Below, in pieces: positions 1-62,205 of a stretch of 64,000 bases of DNA. Positions within the stretch are counted from its first letter, which is position 1; each line of letters starts with the position of its first letter. The stretch lies in NCBI GenBank assembly GCA_014529385.2, contig CM043969.1:18088446-18152445 (forward strand). Reading direction: 5' to 3'. The DNA is from Adiantum capillus-veneris. Lineage: Eukaryota > Streptophyta > Polypodiopsida > Polypodiales > Pteridaceae. The notes below the pieces were generated by a model. That model was not told the origin of the DNA, made no database searches, and was given only the letters and a program-made list of their open reading frames with translations. The position numbers and the translations under genes were made by a program.

Positions 1-2
1 CG

Positions 3-203
3 AGGAACCCAGTTTTTCATGCTCGCACAAAGCACATTGAGGTGCATTACCACTATGTCAGGGAGAGGCTCTCAGCAGGAGAGATCAGCTTGGCTTATGT
101 GCCAACACAGGACAACCTTGCAGATCTTTTCACAAAGGCATTGTCTCGTGAGAAGCTTGAAGCTTTCCACAAAGCTTTGGGTTTACTCCCCTTTGTGGAT
201 TGA
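3..203 (+). pseudogene. Ty1/copia RNase H C-terminus (3' end of pol)
   Basis: The frame beginning at base 3 runs open to TGA at 201-203. It reads as the end of copia RNase H: KHIEVHYHYVRERL, then LAYVPTQDNLADLFTKALS. The DNLADLFTK motif and the ending just before a polypurine tract are typical of Ty1/copia pol. The upstream part of the element lies outside the window, so whether the full ORF is intact is unknown. Confidence 0.85.
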
Positions 204-278
204 TCCTGTCCTCAGGGGATGGTACTTCCCTTTACTCATGTGCCAGTTCTCGTTCACCGCATCACTCCAGGGGGGATT

Positions 279-524
279 TGTTACCATATACACACACATC
301 ACTACCACATGTATACGGTCCTAGTGTGTGAACACACTAGGACCGCCGGAGCATTTTTTCCCACTTTAGGAGGTTTTTTCCCCCGTGCATTGTATATACG
401 CCCATCACTCTAGGGCTATCTATCTTTCCATTGCACACTAAGTAACACACTCTCTATTGTGTGCCTTGAGCTTCCTTCGTCTTCTCCAAGTTGTGTGTGT
501 TTCTCTGCAACCCTAATTCCAACA
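279..524 (+). mobile_element. 3' LTR of the Ty1/copia element
   Basis: A 246 bp stretch bounded by TGTTACC and CCAACA, lying 75 bp after the pol stop and directly after a purine tract (CCAGGGGGGATT, about 267-278). It contains a hairpin of GGTCCTAGTGTGTG against its complement near 318-345. The 5' partner is outside the window, so the right end rests on the CA terminus alone. Confidence 0.6.
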
Positions 525-2800
525 ATTTCTTCTGCTTGTCTTCAAGACAAATCCCGCAAAAGTCAAAGTGATCTTACGATGGCCCTGTCTAACAAAGCTA
601 GAGGGCCTCTAGATTTTTCTAGGTATGGTAAGCTATTGTCGTAAATTCATTAAAGACTACGCTAAGCTTGCAGTACCCATGACACACCAATTAAAAAATC
701 AAGGAAGACCTTCAATTAAGGAGACGACCAACAACATAGCTTTGATACGCTTAAAGTAGCATTATTCATAGTACCCAATTTAGCTATTTTCAATCCTCTC
801 AAACCGTTTGTACTTGGGCAGATGCCAACAACAAAGCTATAGGCGCAATACTCTTACCAGAAGGGAGGCATGTTACCTTTGAAAGTAAGAAACTAGATTC
901 CGCTCGTTAGAATAATTATGCTTATCAGTGCAAAAACTTTACATGCTCTCAAGAAATGGAGACACTAGTAAGGTGCTCACTTTGAGATTGTTTTTTATTA
1001 CGAAAGCATCAAATGGTTTACTCAACAAAAATATTTGAAGGGATGTAAGGCCAGGTGGGTGAAAATCCTTCACGAGTATGACTGTAAACTAAGATATCGT
1101 AAAGGCTAGTACAATGTGGTAATTGATACCTTAAGTCACATGCTTGAGATACATGTGTTTGCATTCACAAAAATTCAGTGTGACTTTTTGCAATATCTTT
1201 GAGGAAGTGTGAACATGATCAATCTTACTCCAAGGTGTGGAGTCATGGTACAAAACGAGATCTCGCTAACACTCAAGCCACTGTTCATGATGACTCTACA
1301 AAATGTTCGACTTTAACTAGCGATGAACTAAATCAATGGAAACATTTCCCCATCGATAAGGGTTACTTACTCGGAACTCCACAAGGGGAGAGTATGTGTA
1401 CAGACAGACAATGACATCAAGCACCGAATTCTTTTATGAATATCCTGATAGTCCTAGTGTTGGTCATCCCGGCTACAAAAGACCTATGCACTCGTATGTC
1501 AGCAATTCTACTGGCCACAAATCTATAGATACATACAAGGTTATGTAATTCGCTACCAAAAGTACCTGGTTAATAAGGCAAAAAGATTAAAAGCCGGAAG
1601 ATTGCTTCATCCCCTAGAGATTCCAGATGGAAAATGGGAAAGTATCTCTAGGGATTTTATAGGGGGACTACCAACCACCATATGTGGACATGATTCCATT
1701 TGGGTTGGTCTTACCAAAATGTGTAGGTTTATTCCTACAAAGACTATAATAAAAACCCCAAAATTAGCATGGCTATTTGTGGAGAACCTTTACAAGGTGT
1801 ATGGTTTACCCACCAACATCGTAAGTGATAAGTTTAATAGCCACTTTTCACAAATTGTATTCCAATTCGGATACAAATAAAATTTAAGTACAATTGATAG
1901 CCCTAAGAGTGATGGTCAAATCGAATGTATAAATCAAGTTATAGAAGATATGTTATGAGCCTATGTAAGTAAGAAACAATCAGATTGGGAAGACTAACTC
2001 CCAATCTTAGAGTTTGCTTATAATAGTGCTAAACAAATTTCTACAAGGTTCAATCCCTTTATGTTAATGTATGGCTATGAACATCGTTCACCCATCTTGG
2101 TAGCTAATGAAAAGATCTCGTAGGGGCTTCCTTCAGAATCATACGTCTGTGTTACGAACTGCTCGTTTGCTTAAAATAGTGCTAAACATGTTTCTACAAG
2201 GTTCAATCCCTTTATGTTAATGTAAGGCTGTCAACCTCGTTCACCCATCTTGGAAGCTTATGAAAAGATCAAGCAAGTCAAGGACCTCCTTCAAAATCAT
2301 GTGTCCGTGTTACGAACTATTTTTTTGAATGTTAAACAAGCCCATGATTGATATAAAAAGTATGCTAATCAGAAATGACGATTGGTTTCTTTTAATAAAG
2401 GTGACCAAGTTTTTCTACATGTTCCATAAGTTCTCAAAACTCTCAAGATCAAACGAGTTCCCAAGCTATTGCCTCGATAATGTGGTCTCATGTTACACAT
2501 TAGTCGTTTGAGGAAACAATCGAGCATAGATGACAATGTTATTGATCCGAACATGTTGATTGATTTTATTAAACCACCAAGTTTGCCTCATGAGATAATG
2601 TATTTTGGATTCTCACGTTTTACATGCTAGGCGTCATGTATGCCACCAAGTTTTGGTAAAGTGGAAAGATAAGCCTTAAGAGGGCTCCACTTGGGAAAAC
2701 ATTAGGGTAATTAGACAACGATTTACCACTTTTCTTTTTTTGAGGACAAAAACAGTTCTTCAATGGGGGAGTAGCGTCACGGCAAGGGTCTCGACGTGAG
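525..2800 (+). mobile_element. Decayed Ty3/gypsy chromovirus pol
   Basis: Stops and frameshifts break it, but the order is clear. RT/RNase H pieces at about 608-1160 (FLGMVSYCRKFIKDYAKLAV). Integrase zinc region and core at about 1440-2120 (PLEIPDGKWESISRDFI, then VYGLPTNIVSD). Chromodomain at about 2604-2776 (HQVLVKWKDKP, stop, EGSTWENIRV). It resembles the minus-strand chromovirus at 41837-51420. No LTRs are recognised. Confidence 0.8.
2016..2318 (+). repeat. Tandem duplication inside the chromovirus integrase
   Basis: The roughly 145 bp from about 2016 to 2160 (TTATAATAGTGCTAAACA through GTGTTACGAACT) recurs at about 2164-2318 with scattered substitutions. This duplicates part of the integrase C-terminal half. 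Confidence 0.75.
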
Positions 2801-3235
2801 ATGAAGGTCTCACAAACACATGGCCACATGGGCAAAGGATCTAAGGCTAGACCTTGCCATGTGGATGATATGCAGAGTCAATGGGGCTTGGATAGAAGGC
2901 TATACAAGTAGGAGATTAGCATATCAATTCAGGAAGGCCTCATGAAAAAATTTTGCCCTTGGTTTACTCCCTTGAGAGCTCACTTTTTGATGCACAATCG
3001 TACAAGGAAGTCCATCCAACCCGGCCTCAATAAGCAAACAAAACTTGGCCAAAGAGTGAAAGCCATACCCACTTCATAAATGGCCTTCAAAACATCAATA
3101 AAAAAACGATTGGCAAAACCCTCAAAAGTCAGCCTAAAAAACATGCAAAAATTGATTGAATACATCAGATAACCCACATTGATACATTCAACCAAAGTGT
3201 GCAATTGTTGAGGGGAATATGCTTGCAATGACTAA
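2801..3235. other. No gene recognised
   Basis: Sequence between the chromovirus and the PPR relics. A minus-strand open stretch of 82 codons at 2980-3228 matches nothing I know and may be chance or old transposon. Confidence 0.4.
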
Positions 3236-3239
3236 ACAA

Positions 3240-4200
3240 GGAAGCTCTAGAATGTTTTTGATAGATACACTAGGAGGGCATCTCCTCAAATGAAGTCACG
3301 TTTGTTGATGTGCTCTTAATGCATGCAGTCACTCGTGTCTATTGAATGATGGCCAAGTGTACTTTGATAACATGGGCAAAGGACAAGAGATTGCACCAAA
3401 GTGTATATGCTTTTTGGGCAAGCAAGGCAATTTGGCAAAGCCATGGGAGCGATTATGATGATGCCATCCTTTGATCATCTTCTAGTTTGGTTTATCTTTA
3501 GCTGCTTGTTGAATGGGGCAATGTAAAACTCTAGGCTATTTTAGACAATTGTGGAACATGCTTCTCTCTAAATTCGGTAACATATGTGTGTATTTTGAAA
3601 AAGTCAATATGGACTAAAAATTTCAAGTCAAGGTTATTATTTAGGGGTTGTGAGAGGAGATATTATGCTTGACAAGGCTTTGGTTGACACGTATGTCAAG
3701 ATTCTTAGTCGAAAGCTGGTGAGAAAGAATGTGGTACACTTTCGAATGTTGAATTATTAGTCAAAGCTGGCGAGAAAAAAGTCATGCTTGACATTTCTTT
3801 AGCCAACAAATATGCCAAGATGCAATCTCTTAGGATGTACGATTGTAGGATATGCCCAATAGGGCACGCGAAGGAAGCTCTTGGAGAATTTCAATGAATG
3901 CAGAGGGAGGGGTCCTTTTTAGATGTAGTCCCTTGGAGTGCAGTTTTAGGAGGCTATGCCCAACAAGGCACGCCACATTAGCTTTGTAGTAGTGAAAGGG
4001 AATTTCTACAAGTGTCACTTTTCTCAATGTGCTCAATGCATGTACATACTCAAGTGTGGTGCTTTCTTTATAGTGCAAAGTGTCTTCAAGAAGCTGTAAT
4101 ACCCAATGTTCTTGATGTTGAGATGTCGTCACTTAGATTGCATTCATTGCATAAAACTTGAACTATTCTCAACACATGTAGATTACGAATACTATGTTAA
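3240..4200 (+). pseudogene. Pentatricopeptide repeat (PPR) gene relic
   Basis: Several frames carry pieces of a plant organelle RNA-editing type PPR protein, broken by stops and shifts. Near 3315-3400: ALNACSHSCLLNDGQVYFDN, a typical PPR motif. Near 3405-3530: LGKQGNLAKPW, with KAMGAIMMMPSFDHLLVW in an adjoining frame, like the E motif after the last repeat. Near 3660-3990: LDKALVDTYVKI, then HAKEALGEF and VPWSAVLGGYAQQG. The E motif precedes further repeats, so the pieces are rearranged or come from two copies. Intact genes of this family act in mitochondria or plastids; this copy cannot encode one. Confidence 0.65.
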
Positions 4201-4438
4201 TGCATGACCAAAAGCATCAATCGTTAAATTTTCAACCTTGTATGCTTGATATAATTAGAAGTAAGTCTACAAAATTGCCAAGATACAAAGCACATTGCTA
4301 GACAAATGTTAAGAGCACACAAGGTCAAATGTAGTTGGATACATGGGTGCTAGAGGGGCAGTTGGAGAGAGAAGAAGCAAGTCAAAGAGGACATCTTCTT
4401 GGGTGGGGGTGAAGAAACCATACCAAAGGATTTAGGAT

Positions 4439-6481
4439 TGTGAGGACCAGTAACTGAGCATGTCGTTCTTCACCCAACTGTACACCTAGGCCTATCTTTA
4501 CGAGACCCCTGAACTGTGTTCATGCCTAGCTAGTCGTGCTCCCTTGTCCTAGCCTTGTCCTATCATTACTCCCCCCTTGCAGGAGAGTTATATCCTCAAA
4601 AACATCGATGCAATAACTTTTCTCGAGAACATCAATGTTTCCCTTATCTAAACCAGCCTTAGGTCAACCGATTCATGTGGTAATTACCAAAGTTGGTACT
4701 CATGTGCATAACTATTTTCTCATAGCAATAACAGAACTGAAACATTGCAATCCATATCTTTTTAAGAGACTATTCCTTGATTCAAAAGGAACCTCTAACT
4801 AGTTCTCATACTGGTAGTTGAGCCTACCTCAAGTGAGATGCCCAAACCGAGCTAATTGATTACTCCTAGTTCATAACTAAGTGCATAGCCTATCTCAAGT
4901 GAGACTCTCTAACTGGGCAAACTTTTTACTCCTCTTCTCAAGAAATTCCTTCTTAAAACTAGAATGCTTCTTACTAATGTAAATAGGTAAGGGCATGATG
5001 ACTTGCTTGTGACACTCAACAAAAGGTTGGTGCCCTGTGTCTAAGTCCATGGGTACATTTACCCTTTACATGCGTAGTAAATTCCTCAACTAGTGTTGTT
5101 GATTGTAGAAGACGAAGAGCCTTCTGTGGAGTATTTGTGCTTAATATAGCAAGATCCCTGAAATTCTTAACTCCACAATCTGATGGATTTTGTAGTGTGC
5201 CCAATCATGGATGCACCAAAATTGCACCTACATCAATTTGCTTAAACTGTGTGCTTGTACGGCTGCACATTGCTGCTAACGTCATACTTCACACTCATAG
5301 TGTCTTGATATAATGAAGCCGGATCTGGATTTTTACATCTCCCAAGGCATTACACTCTCACTGTTGCACATTGCCTCTAGTTTGAATAGAAAAAGGTGAT
5401 CTAAAATGGGACTAAGCTATCATCAAATGACACACACGTAGGGTTCCGAAACATTAATGCACGTAAAAAAAAAACTAGCAACACAATTGTACTTGCTTGT
5501 AGCCCTACAAGAAGCGTAATATTTTTTTAAAAGCAAAATCAATGCTAAACAATGAATTGAAAACACATGTACTACACACTCTTAGTGACATCTACTGCAT
5601 ACTTTTATTAAAAATTAATGATCATACATTGCTCCAAAGAGAGACATCAAAAACTTAGCTTCAAAAGAGATGGCAGAACTAGTAGTACTTGTTTACTTGA
5701 GCACCCCAAAGAAGCCTTTGCTTGAGGCAAGAAAGTGTGTCTGAACACAAGCCTTGAAAAAAATGTAGCAAATTTGATGACCTTCAATGAAAAATCTTGA
5801 AATGGATCTCAGTCAAGAATCGGTCGCAGAAGCATGTTTTGAATGCTCGTGCATGTGAGGAAAAAATCTCTTCAAAAGCTTCCAACATAAAGTTGATGAA
5901 ATTTGGAGAATATGGAAGCGAGATTGTATCTCAAATTTGATAAACTTTGATGGAAGGCAAGTTGCTCCGATTGGTAAATTTGTATAAATATAGAAATGAA
6001 ATGTTGAAATTCCATATAGAAGTGAGATCGCATCTAAAATTTGATCAACTTCAATGGAAGGTAAGTTCATCCCATTGACAATTTGTCCAAAATTTGAAGA
6101 AAATAATTGTTGAAGTTCAATACTTATCGTGTTGATGAGGCCTCATGACTCGATTGCCAACTTTCTTTGCCAAAGGAATTGTTTTTGCTAGTGGGAGGGG
6201 CCCCTTGATGGGGTTGTGGCCACTTGGTACTCAATAACCCAAGGGAGTGCCCAACAATACGAACAAAGCAAAGTTATGGCGTGGCTTGTTGCGTAGACAC
6301 TAAGGGGTGAGGAAGGTGAGCTAACGCAGAGAAGGTTGGCACCCCATTGCCCCCACCACAAAGGCAAAAAGACTTAGCAAGGCATTGCGCAATGATTTGG
6401 GATCAACCGTCGTCTATTTTACGTAGGCCTTGCACCTTCCTTTGTGCAAGCTAGCGGTGGAACACGTTAAGCCCACCACAC

Positions 6482-6568
<87 letters not shown>

Positions 6569-6796
6569 ATATGTCCATGCAAGCCTCATGCAGAACCTCC
6601 ATGACTCTCCTCTTCCCTAGAACCTCGAGTGCTTTGATGCCTATGTGAGGACTAGGAACTGAGCATGCTATTCTTCAATGAACCATACTCCTCCTAAAGG
6701 TAGACCTAGCCTACCTTTAAGAGACCTTTGAACTATGCTCATGCTTAGCTCGCCGTGGCAAGGCTGTGGCCTTTGGGTCCTACCCTTGTCCTAACA
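4439..6796 (-). mobile_element. Short-LTR, coding-free retrotransposon (TRIM or small LARD type), candidate
   Basis: Two related blocks, 4439-4565 and 6644-6796, both start TGTGAGGAC and end TATCA or TAACA, so on the minus strand they read TG...CA as LTRs do. Next to the lower copy is a polypurine tract on the minus strand (4566-4583, complement of TTACTCCCCCCTTGCAGG). Next to the upper copy is a primer site resembling initiator Met tRNA (complement of GCTTTGATGCCT, 9 of 12 matching the standard site). The interior of about 2.1 kb has no recognisable ORF and holds a (GA)41 tract. I do not see a matching 5 bp target duplication. Confidence 0.5.
6485..6567. repeat. (GA)41 microsatellite
   Basis: Perfect 83 bp dinucleotide run. 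ORFs read through it are artefacts. Confidence 0.98.
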
Positions 6797-6801
6797 GGGA
6801 C

Positions 6802-6803
<2 letters not shown>

Positions 6804-6878
<75 letters not shown>
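6804..6878. repeat. (AG)37 microsatellite
   Basis: Perfect 75 bp run beginning eight bases after the upper short-LTR block. Confidence 0.98.
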
Positions 6879-6881
<3 letters not shown>

Positions 6882-7820
6882 GATTGATAGCCATTGCGTT
6901 AGGACAACATGGTGGGGGGCTACTCACTTGCCAATTGTTGGGAGGAGCACTTGCAAGCAAGAAATGGAAATTAGGCATGTAGGGAGGAAAAGCTTCTCTC
7001 TCTCTCTCTACTCTCGAGGTCACACAACTCTACTTTTCATCATTCAAATTTAAGCTCCTGTAATTTCAATCATGATATCTATTCAATAATTGGAAGGGTA
7101 TAACCCATCAAAAGGTTTTAGAACAGATTGAAATTGATATATTTCATTAGCCAAAAAGGCAGACCTAAGTCTAAATAGACCACCACACAATAAAATACAA
7201 TCGTACAAATATGTTCAAAAAATTAAACTAACCCAATTCCAGTCTTTCTTATGGTTGTTTTAAGAGGGACATGGATTAAAGTTGAAACTCCACGATCCCA
7301 ACCTACCATATAAACTATCAAGTTAGCAAGGTAGCACACTTTGATGAAAAGAAAGCACAAATCTCTCTTTCTCTCTCGTATATATGTGGTCCCTTGGGAT
7401 TCTTCCCATGACGTTTAACCTCTACTCTCTCTTCTCTCTCTCCTCTCCCTACACAACTCTCTCATTTTTGGCATCTCTCTTTCCCTCCTCTAAATCATCT
7501 CCTTCCAAAGCAAGAGATTTATATGTTAGACACCATCAGCATCCCAGCATCTAGGACCTAGTCAAAAGCATCAATCTACAAAGCTATCAGTATGTCCTAA
7601 CGATTTCAAGAAATTCTGAATAAAAGCGAATCTTCAGGAGATGCCGGCAAAAGTGTCGAGAAAAAAATGAAGGCGGAGAGCAGCGCGCATTTTGAAAATC
7701 CAAATAGAAACACATTGTTTAGTTGCTCTACTCGAGTCTCAATGCAATGCACTCTAGTTGCCCACTTCACTGTCCGTTGGTACTTTTAAGAATTTGCGTC
7801 CACCCAACAGACAACCCGAA
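6879..7820 (+). promoter_or_regulatory. FEN1 upstream region
   Basis: There is no gene here. The stretch holds CT-rich pyrimidine tracts at about 6990-7010 and 7364-7490, which are common in plant promoters and 5' UTRs, and a GC-rich bit (AGCAGCGCGC) near 7680. I see no clear TATA box at a useful distance, so the transcription start cannot be placed. Confidence 0.35.
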
Positions 7821-7830
7821 TTGGCGGGAA
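7821..7830 (+). promoter_or_regulatory. Candidate E2F binding site upstream of FEN1
   Basis: The bases TTGGCGGGAA match the E2F/DP consensus (reverse complement TTCCCGCCAA). The site lies 42 bp before the FEN1 ATG, in the likely promoter or 5' UTR. FEN1 is an S-phase gene and E2F sites are common before plant replication genes. The match is seen; its function is inferred. Confidence 0.55.
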
Positions 7831-7872
7831 GGGTCTCTCTGCTCCTCCAACTACGCCTGCGACTGAAGCATC

Positions 7873-58202
<50,330 letters not shown>

Positions 58203-59098
58203 GTAAGCTCTGCACATGTTTATTAGCTTCTTGATAACCTGTTTTAACATCTGAGAATGTATGTATGCATATGTGCTTGTATCTGTATTTGTATATGAGC
58301 ACATGCACATACGTTCCGGTGCTCCTCTTTGATGGTCCTTAACGTGTCCCGGATCCAACTGATCTTGAGCTTTGTTGCATCATTTTCTGCTTTCCATTCT
58401 TCAGCCTTGAGGTTTTTGATTGTTTTGAATAGACTGCTGAGGGCATTATTCTTTTCCTTTTTCACCTTGGACGAGTTCCTTATGTAATTTCTCCATGCTA
58501 CGCAGGTTTTGAAACATTTGCTATGCCTTCTTTGTACTTAGGAAAGCACTCTCCCCTCTGACGAGAATGAAATCATCCCTGTATCTCGTAATATAATGGG
58601 CACTGGCATTCCTCTGTCTCTGGCCTAAGTCACTTACATGGATTATCAGCTGCTCCAGAGGTATACAGATTTAGAATAACATAGAGGGGCTTCGGGCTTC
58701 TGGCCAGCATGATGGATTATAGTGATCAAAGATGCCTTGGGCTATTATTGTTGTTGTTATGTAGGCACAAACATGCTTTATTACAGTTCCTACGAGATTC
58801 TTCACAGAGGAGGGAATTTTGCGCTTCGTGCAAGTGGACAAGATCAAATGCCACAAAAAACTGTTCAAGTTGGAGATGGGAAAGAGAGGGCACAAATGGC
58901 CTCTTAACAACTTTGGCATTTCCTCTCTAACCGTTCTTCAATTAAAATCAACAAGAAATACTTCAAACATATCAAACAAATAGAGAATTTAGGCCGTGGG
59001 AAGCTTGGCGACAACCAACAAAATTACACAATGTGAGAAATCAATCAAAAGAGCAAGCAAAGAAGATTACCAATACACAATTGGACGCAATTAATCCT
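58203..59098. other. FEN1 intron 11, mixed sequence
   Basis: On the minus strand near 58585-58610 the text HYITRYRDDFILV resembles an RT catalytic motif, but nothing around it confirms a family. A 75 bp piece at about 58828-58890 (GCAAGTGGACAAGATCAAAT) recurs at 59126-59190. Confidence 0.35.
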
Positions 59099-60120
59099 AA
59101 TATGAAATTTTGTGCCCACTTTGTGCAAGTGGACAAGATCAAATGCTACAAAAAACTGTTCAAGTTGAAGATGGGAAAGAAGGCTCTGAAGGCTTACTCG
59201 TAAGAATTCAAGGACCTTATCCACAAGGCCAAGGCTTTGGAAGACCCAAAAGTCACTCCAAGAATTCGGAGTGCTGCCGGCGTACCAAAATGTGGTATTG
59301 GGCAATCTCGTTGCATCGCTTGAAGACACCTACAAGTTTGCGAACAACCATGACAATACTTTCTAGGCGTCGAGAGAGACCTCTAACTGCGGAACCTCCA
59401 TGTCAAGGTTCAAAGGCTTCACTATATCAATAGCTTCAAATCAGCTAGTGGACGTCAAGGCTCAAACGCTTCACTATATCAATAGCTTCAAATTAGCTAG
59501 TGGCACCTCTGCGGAAAAATATCAAGAAAAATGGCAAAGACAAGACTTTTCATGTTGAGGTTCAGAAGAAGATCAATGTTTTGATTGCCATCATACTGGC
59601 CACTTCCACGACAACAAGGATGGTCCAAAACAAAAGAAAGATCCAACTATCTCCGTTGCGGCAAAGACTTAGATAAATACCATTGATGAACCAAGTACTT
59701 TGTCTTTCTCTAATTCCAAATTTTTTTCATGTTAATGTGCACAAATGCCAAGGTTGTCAAGTCGATAAGATCATGTGACGTGTTTGGCCAACACGATCTC
59801 CTCCGTGTGGAAGGGTAGATCAATGGCTCTACTCATAATTTTCTCTCTTTTTGTGTGGTACAAGATTTTCAGCTCAAGACCCCTTTTGTAGACTGTCTAC
59901 TCTGTCTGATATGCGGAAAGTTGAGTTTTGGATTGATGGACTGAGATCTTGCCACAAGTTGACCTCCTCATTCAACATTGTCATGATGTCTTGGACTTCC
60001 CAATTATGAGTTTCCAGCATGTAGACATTATTCAAGGCATGTCGTGGTTCTATAGCAAGAAAATTCGGTGTCTATAGATTGTGCATCTCATACTATATTT
60101 TGTTGAGCTTGATGGCGTGT
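59099..60120 (+). pseudogene. Ty3 gag-protease relic
   Basis: + strand, many stops. KKLFKLKMGKKALKAYS then EFKDLIHKAKALEDP (gag), a zinc-knuckle-like FDCHHTGHFHDNKDGPKQKK near 59575, then protease text VEGXINGSTHNFLSFCVVQD near 59810 and FPIMSFQHVDIIQGMSWFYS near 60000. The active-site region is degenerate. No LTRs found. Confidence 0.65.
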
Positions 60121-60523
60121 ATCATGTGGTTGAGCGTTCTCCATCCTTTGGAAACACCGAATCTGATGTAAACCTTATTTCAGCAAAAGAGTGTGATACA
60201 TGGTGTCTAGCGCATCTTTGATGTTGTCTTGGCCTTTTTAGATATGCCCCATACTTTCCTCAGGCAATTTTCCTCTTCACAGCAGCAGGTTGGAGGTGCC
60301 TATCTTTCAGAGGTTTTGGTGGATACCCTCTCCTTCCTTTCTCCTCTCTAGTAGTTGCTAGCACTTTTCCCCACTTTTTCTTTTGATGTGTTTATAATCT
60401 TGTCAGTTTTTATAGGTTTGGTCTATCGCCTTGTAATTGCCTGTGGAAGTTCTTGTACCATTTTTTACTTGCCCTTGGGGTGGGTACCACTTTGGGTGCT
60501 CCAAAGGGGGGTCAAGTAATGTT

Positions 60524-60526
<3 letters not shown>

Positions 60527-60573
<47 letters not shown>
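60527..60573. repeat. (GA)23 microsatellite
   Basis: Perfect 47 bp run. Confidence 0.97.
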
Positions 60574-60574
<1 letters not shown>

Positions 60575-61751
60575 CTGCACCTCTTGCACTTCTTGAGGGA
60601 GCGGTTGCACCTATTGCACTTACCCAGTTCCAGAGCTTTTCTCTGTTGCCACGCAACCACTTGCCTCAGTCGCTCCAACGGGCCTATTGTTTTATCAACG
60701 CTCGCTTCTACCCTTCATCACATCTCACCTCCGCAATGCTCACACATGCGCATGTGCTCAACACACTTTTTTTTTTTGGTTTGTAAATCATGATTTAATT
60801 TACAAGTAGGAAACCTCAAAGGGAGGAAAACTCACAATAAAGAAGTACAAAAGACGGAGCTCCAAAAGCTAGAAACAATCAAAGAAAATCCTGTAAGCTT
60901 CAAGAGAGATATCTCTCACATCGTAAGCATAATGTAGAACTTGTCCATGCGAGAACTTGAAGTAAGGGAAATGATAAATTTCTAATGCATGAAACATCCG
61001 AGAGTACGTTGGTGCCATATGGTCCACAAAACCCAAAATCTGACCTAGCTGAAGAAGATCTCATATGGAGACTGTGGCGGTTGAAAAACTCCAAAAATCC
61101 AAAACCGTCTGTAAAAGATTCCGGATGAGAAACGAAGGTGCAGAGTAGAGAACACTTGCTTGATGAAAGCCCGGAAGCAGCGGCAACCTAGAGCAAGTGC
61201 GTAACAGACTCGTCAGCCCTATGACACAAGACGCAACGAGTAGAGGCAATGCGTCGTACATGCAACAAAGTACCAACCGGTAGAGCACCCACCATGCATC
61301 GCCACAAAAAAATGCGTTCCTTGAGTGGTAAGTGATTCTTCCAAATGCGAAAGAGTGTTCTTTGCCACCACACATGAGATTTGGAGAGTGACCACAATTG
61401 ATTTCCATGAGCCACAATCCATGCATCAGACTGTAGCAAAGCATAAACAGACCCAGTGGATATACAATCCATCCTAATACGTGCGAGATGCCAATCAAAG
61501 GGCCGAGAGTCCCCAAATAGGGGAGGCATTGGAGCAAGTAACTGCTGAATTTGTTGCCACAAATGCCGAGAATGGGATCCCAACTCATAGCGAAGAGCAG
61601 CAACCGGAAAAGAAAGAACCTGTCTCGCATTATCCACCACTTGATCGACCCGACAAATCTCTATTTACAAAAGAAAGCTAGCTTGTCGAGGAAAGCGTTG
61701 AACCAAAGTGAGACAGAATGCTTTGCTCCAATAGATGCTCTCCAACCGAAG

Positions 61752-62155
61752 GGAGTTGTAACAGACTTGGACACTCCAAGTCAAGAATCTACCGCGACAA
61801 CACAAATAAATACTTCAAAACACTTCACAGTTTACAATTGATTCGACATTGGCCCAGCGGAGTTTCGTGCCTAGAGATATTGGCCCCAAAGAGTGGCGCC
61901 CCTTTTGGTATTTCTTTTTGTATTAATCTGAGCTCAAAGTACAAAAGTGCAGGCAAGCGCTCACACTCAGACTCTGCGTCCAGATGCTCTGAGTTGTGAG
62001 AGGCCTGCTCACGTATTTAAAGAGTACAAGGGATGCCAAAAGCAGAGCCCCAAAAGCTTTTGAAAACTTAAAAGCTTTCATAATTAAAGCATAAGGAATC
62101 TCTCTCTCTCAAGCTCTTACGCTTTAATAAAATAAAGCAGCCTTCACAAAGCAAG

Positions 62156-62205
<50 letters not shown>

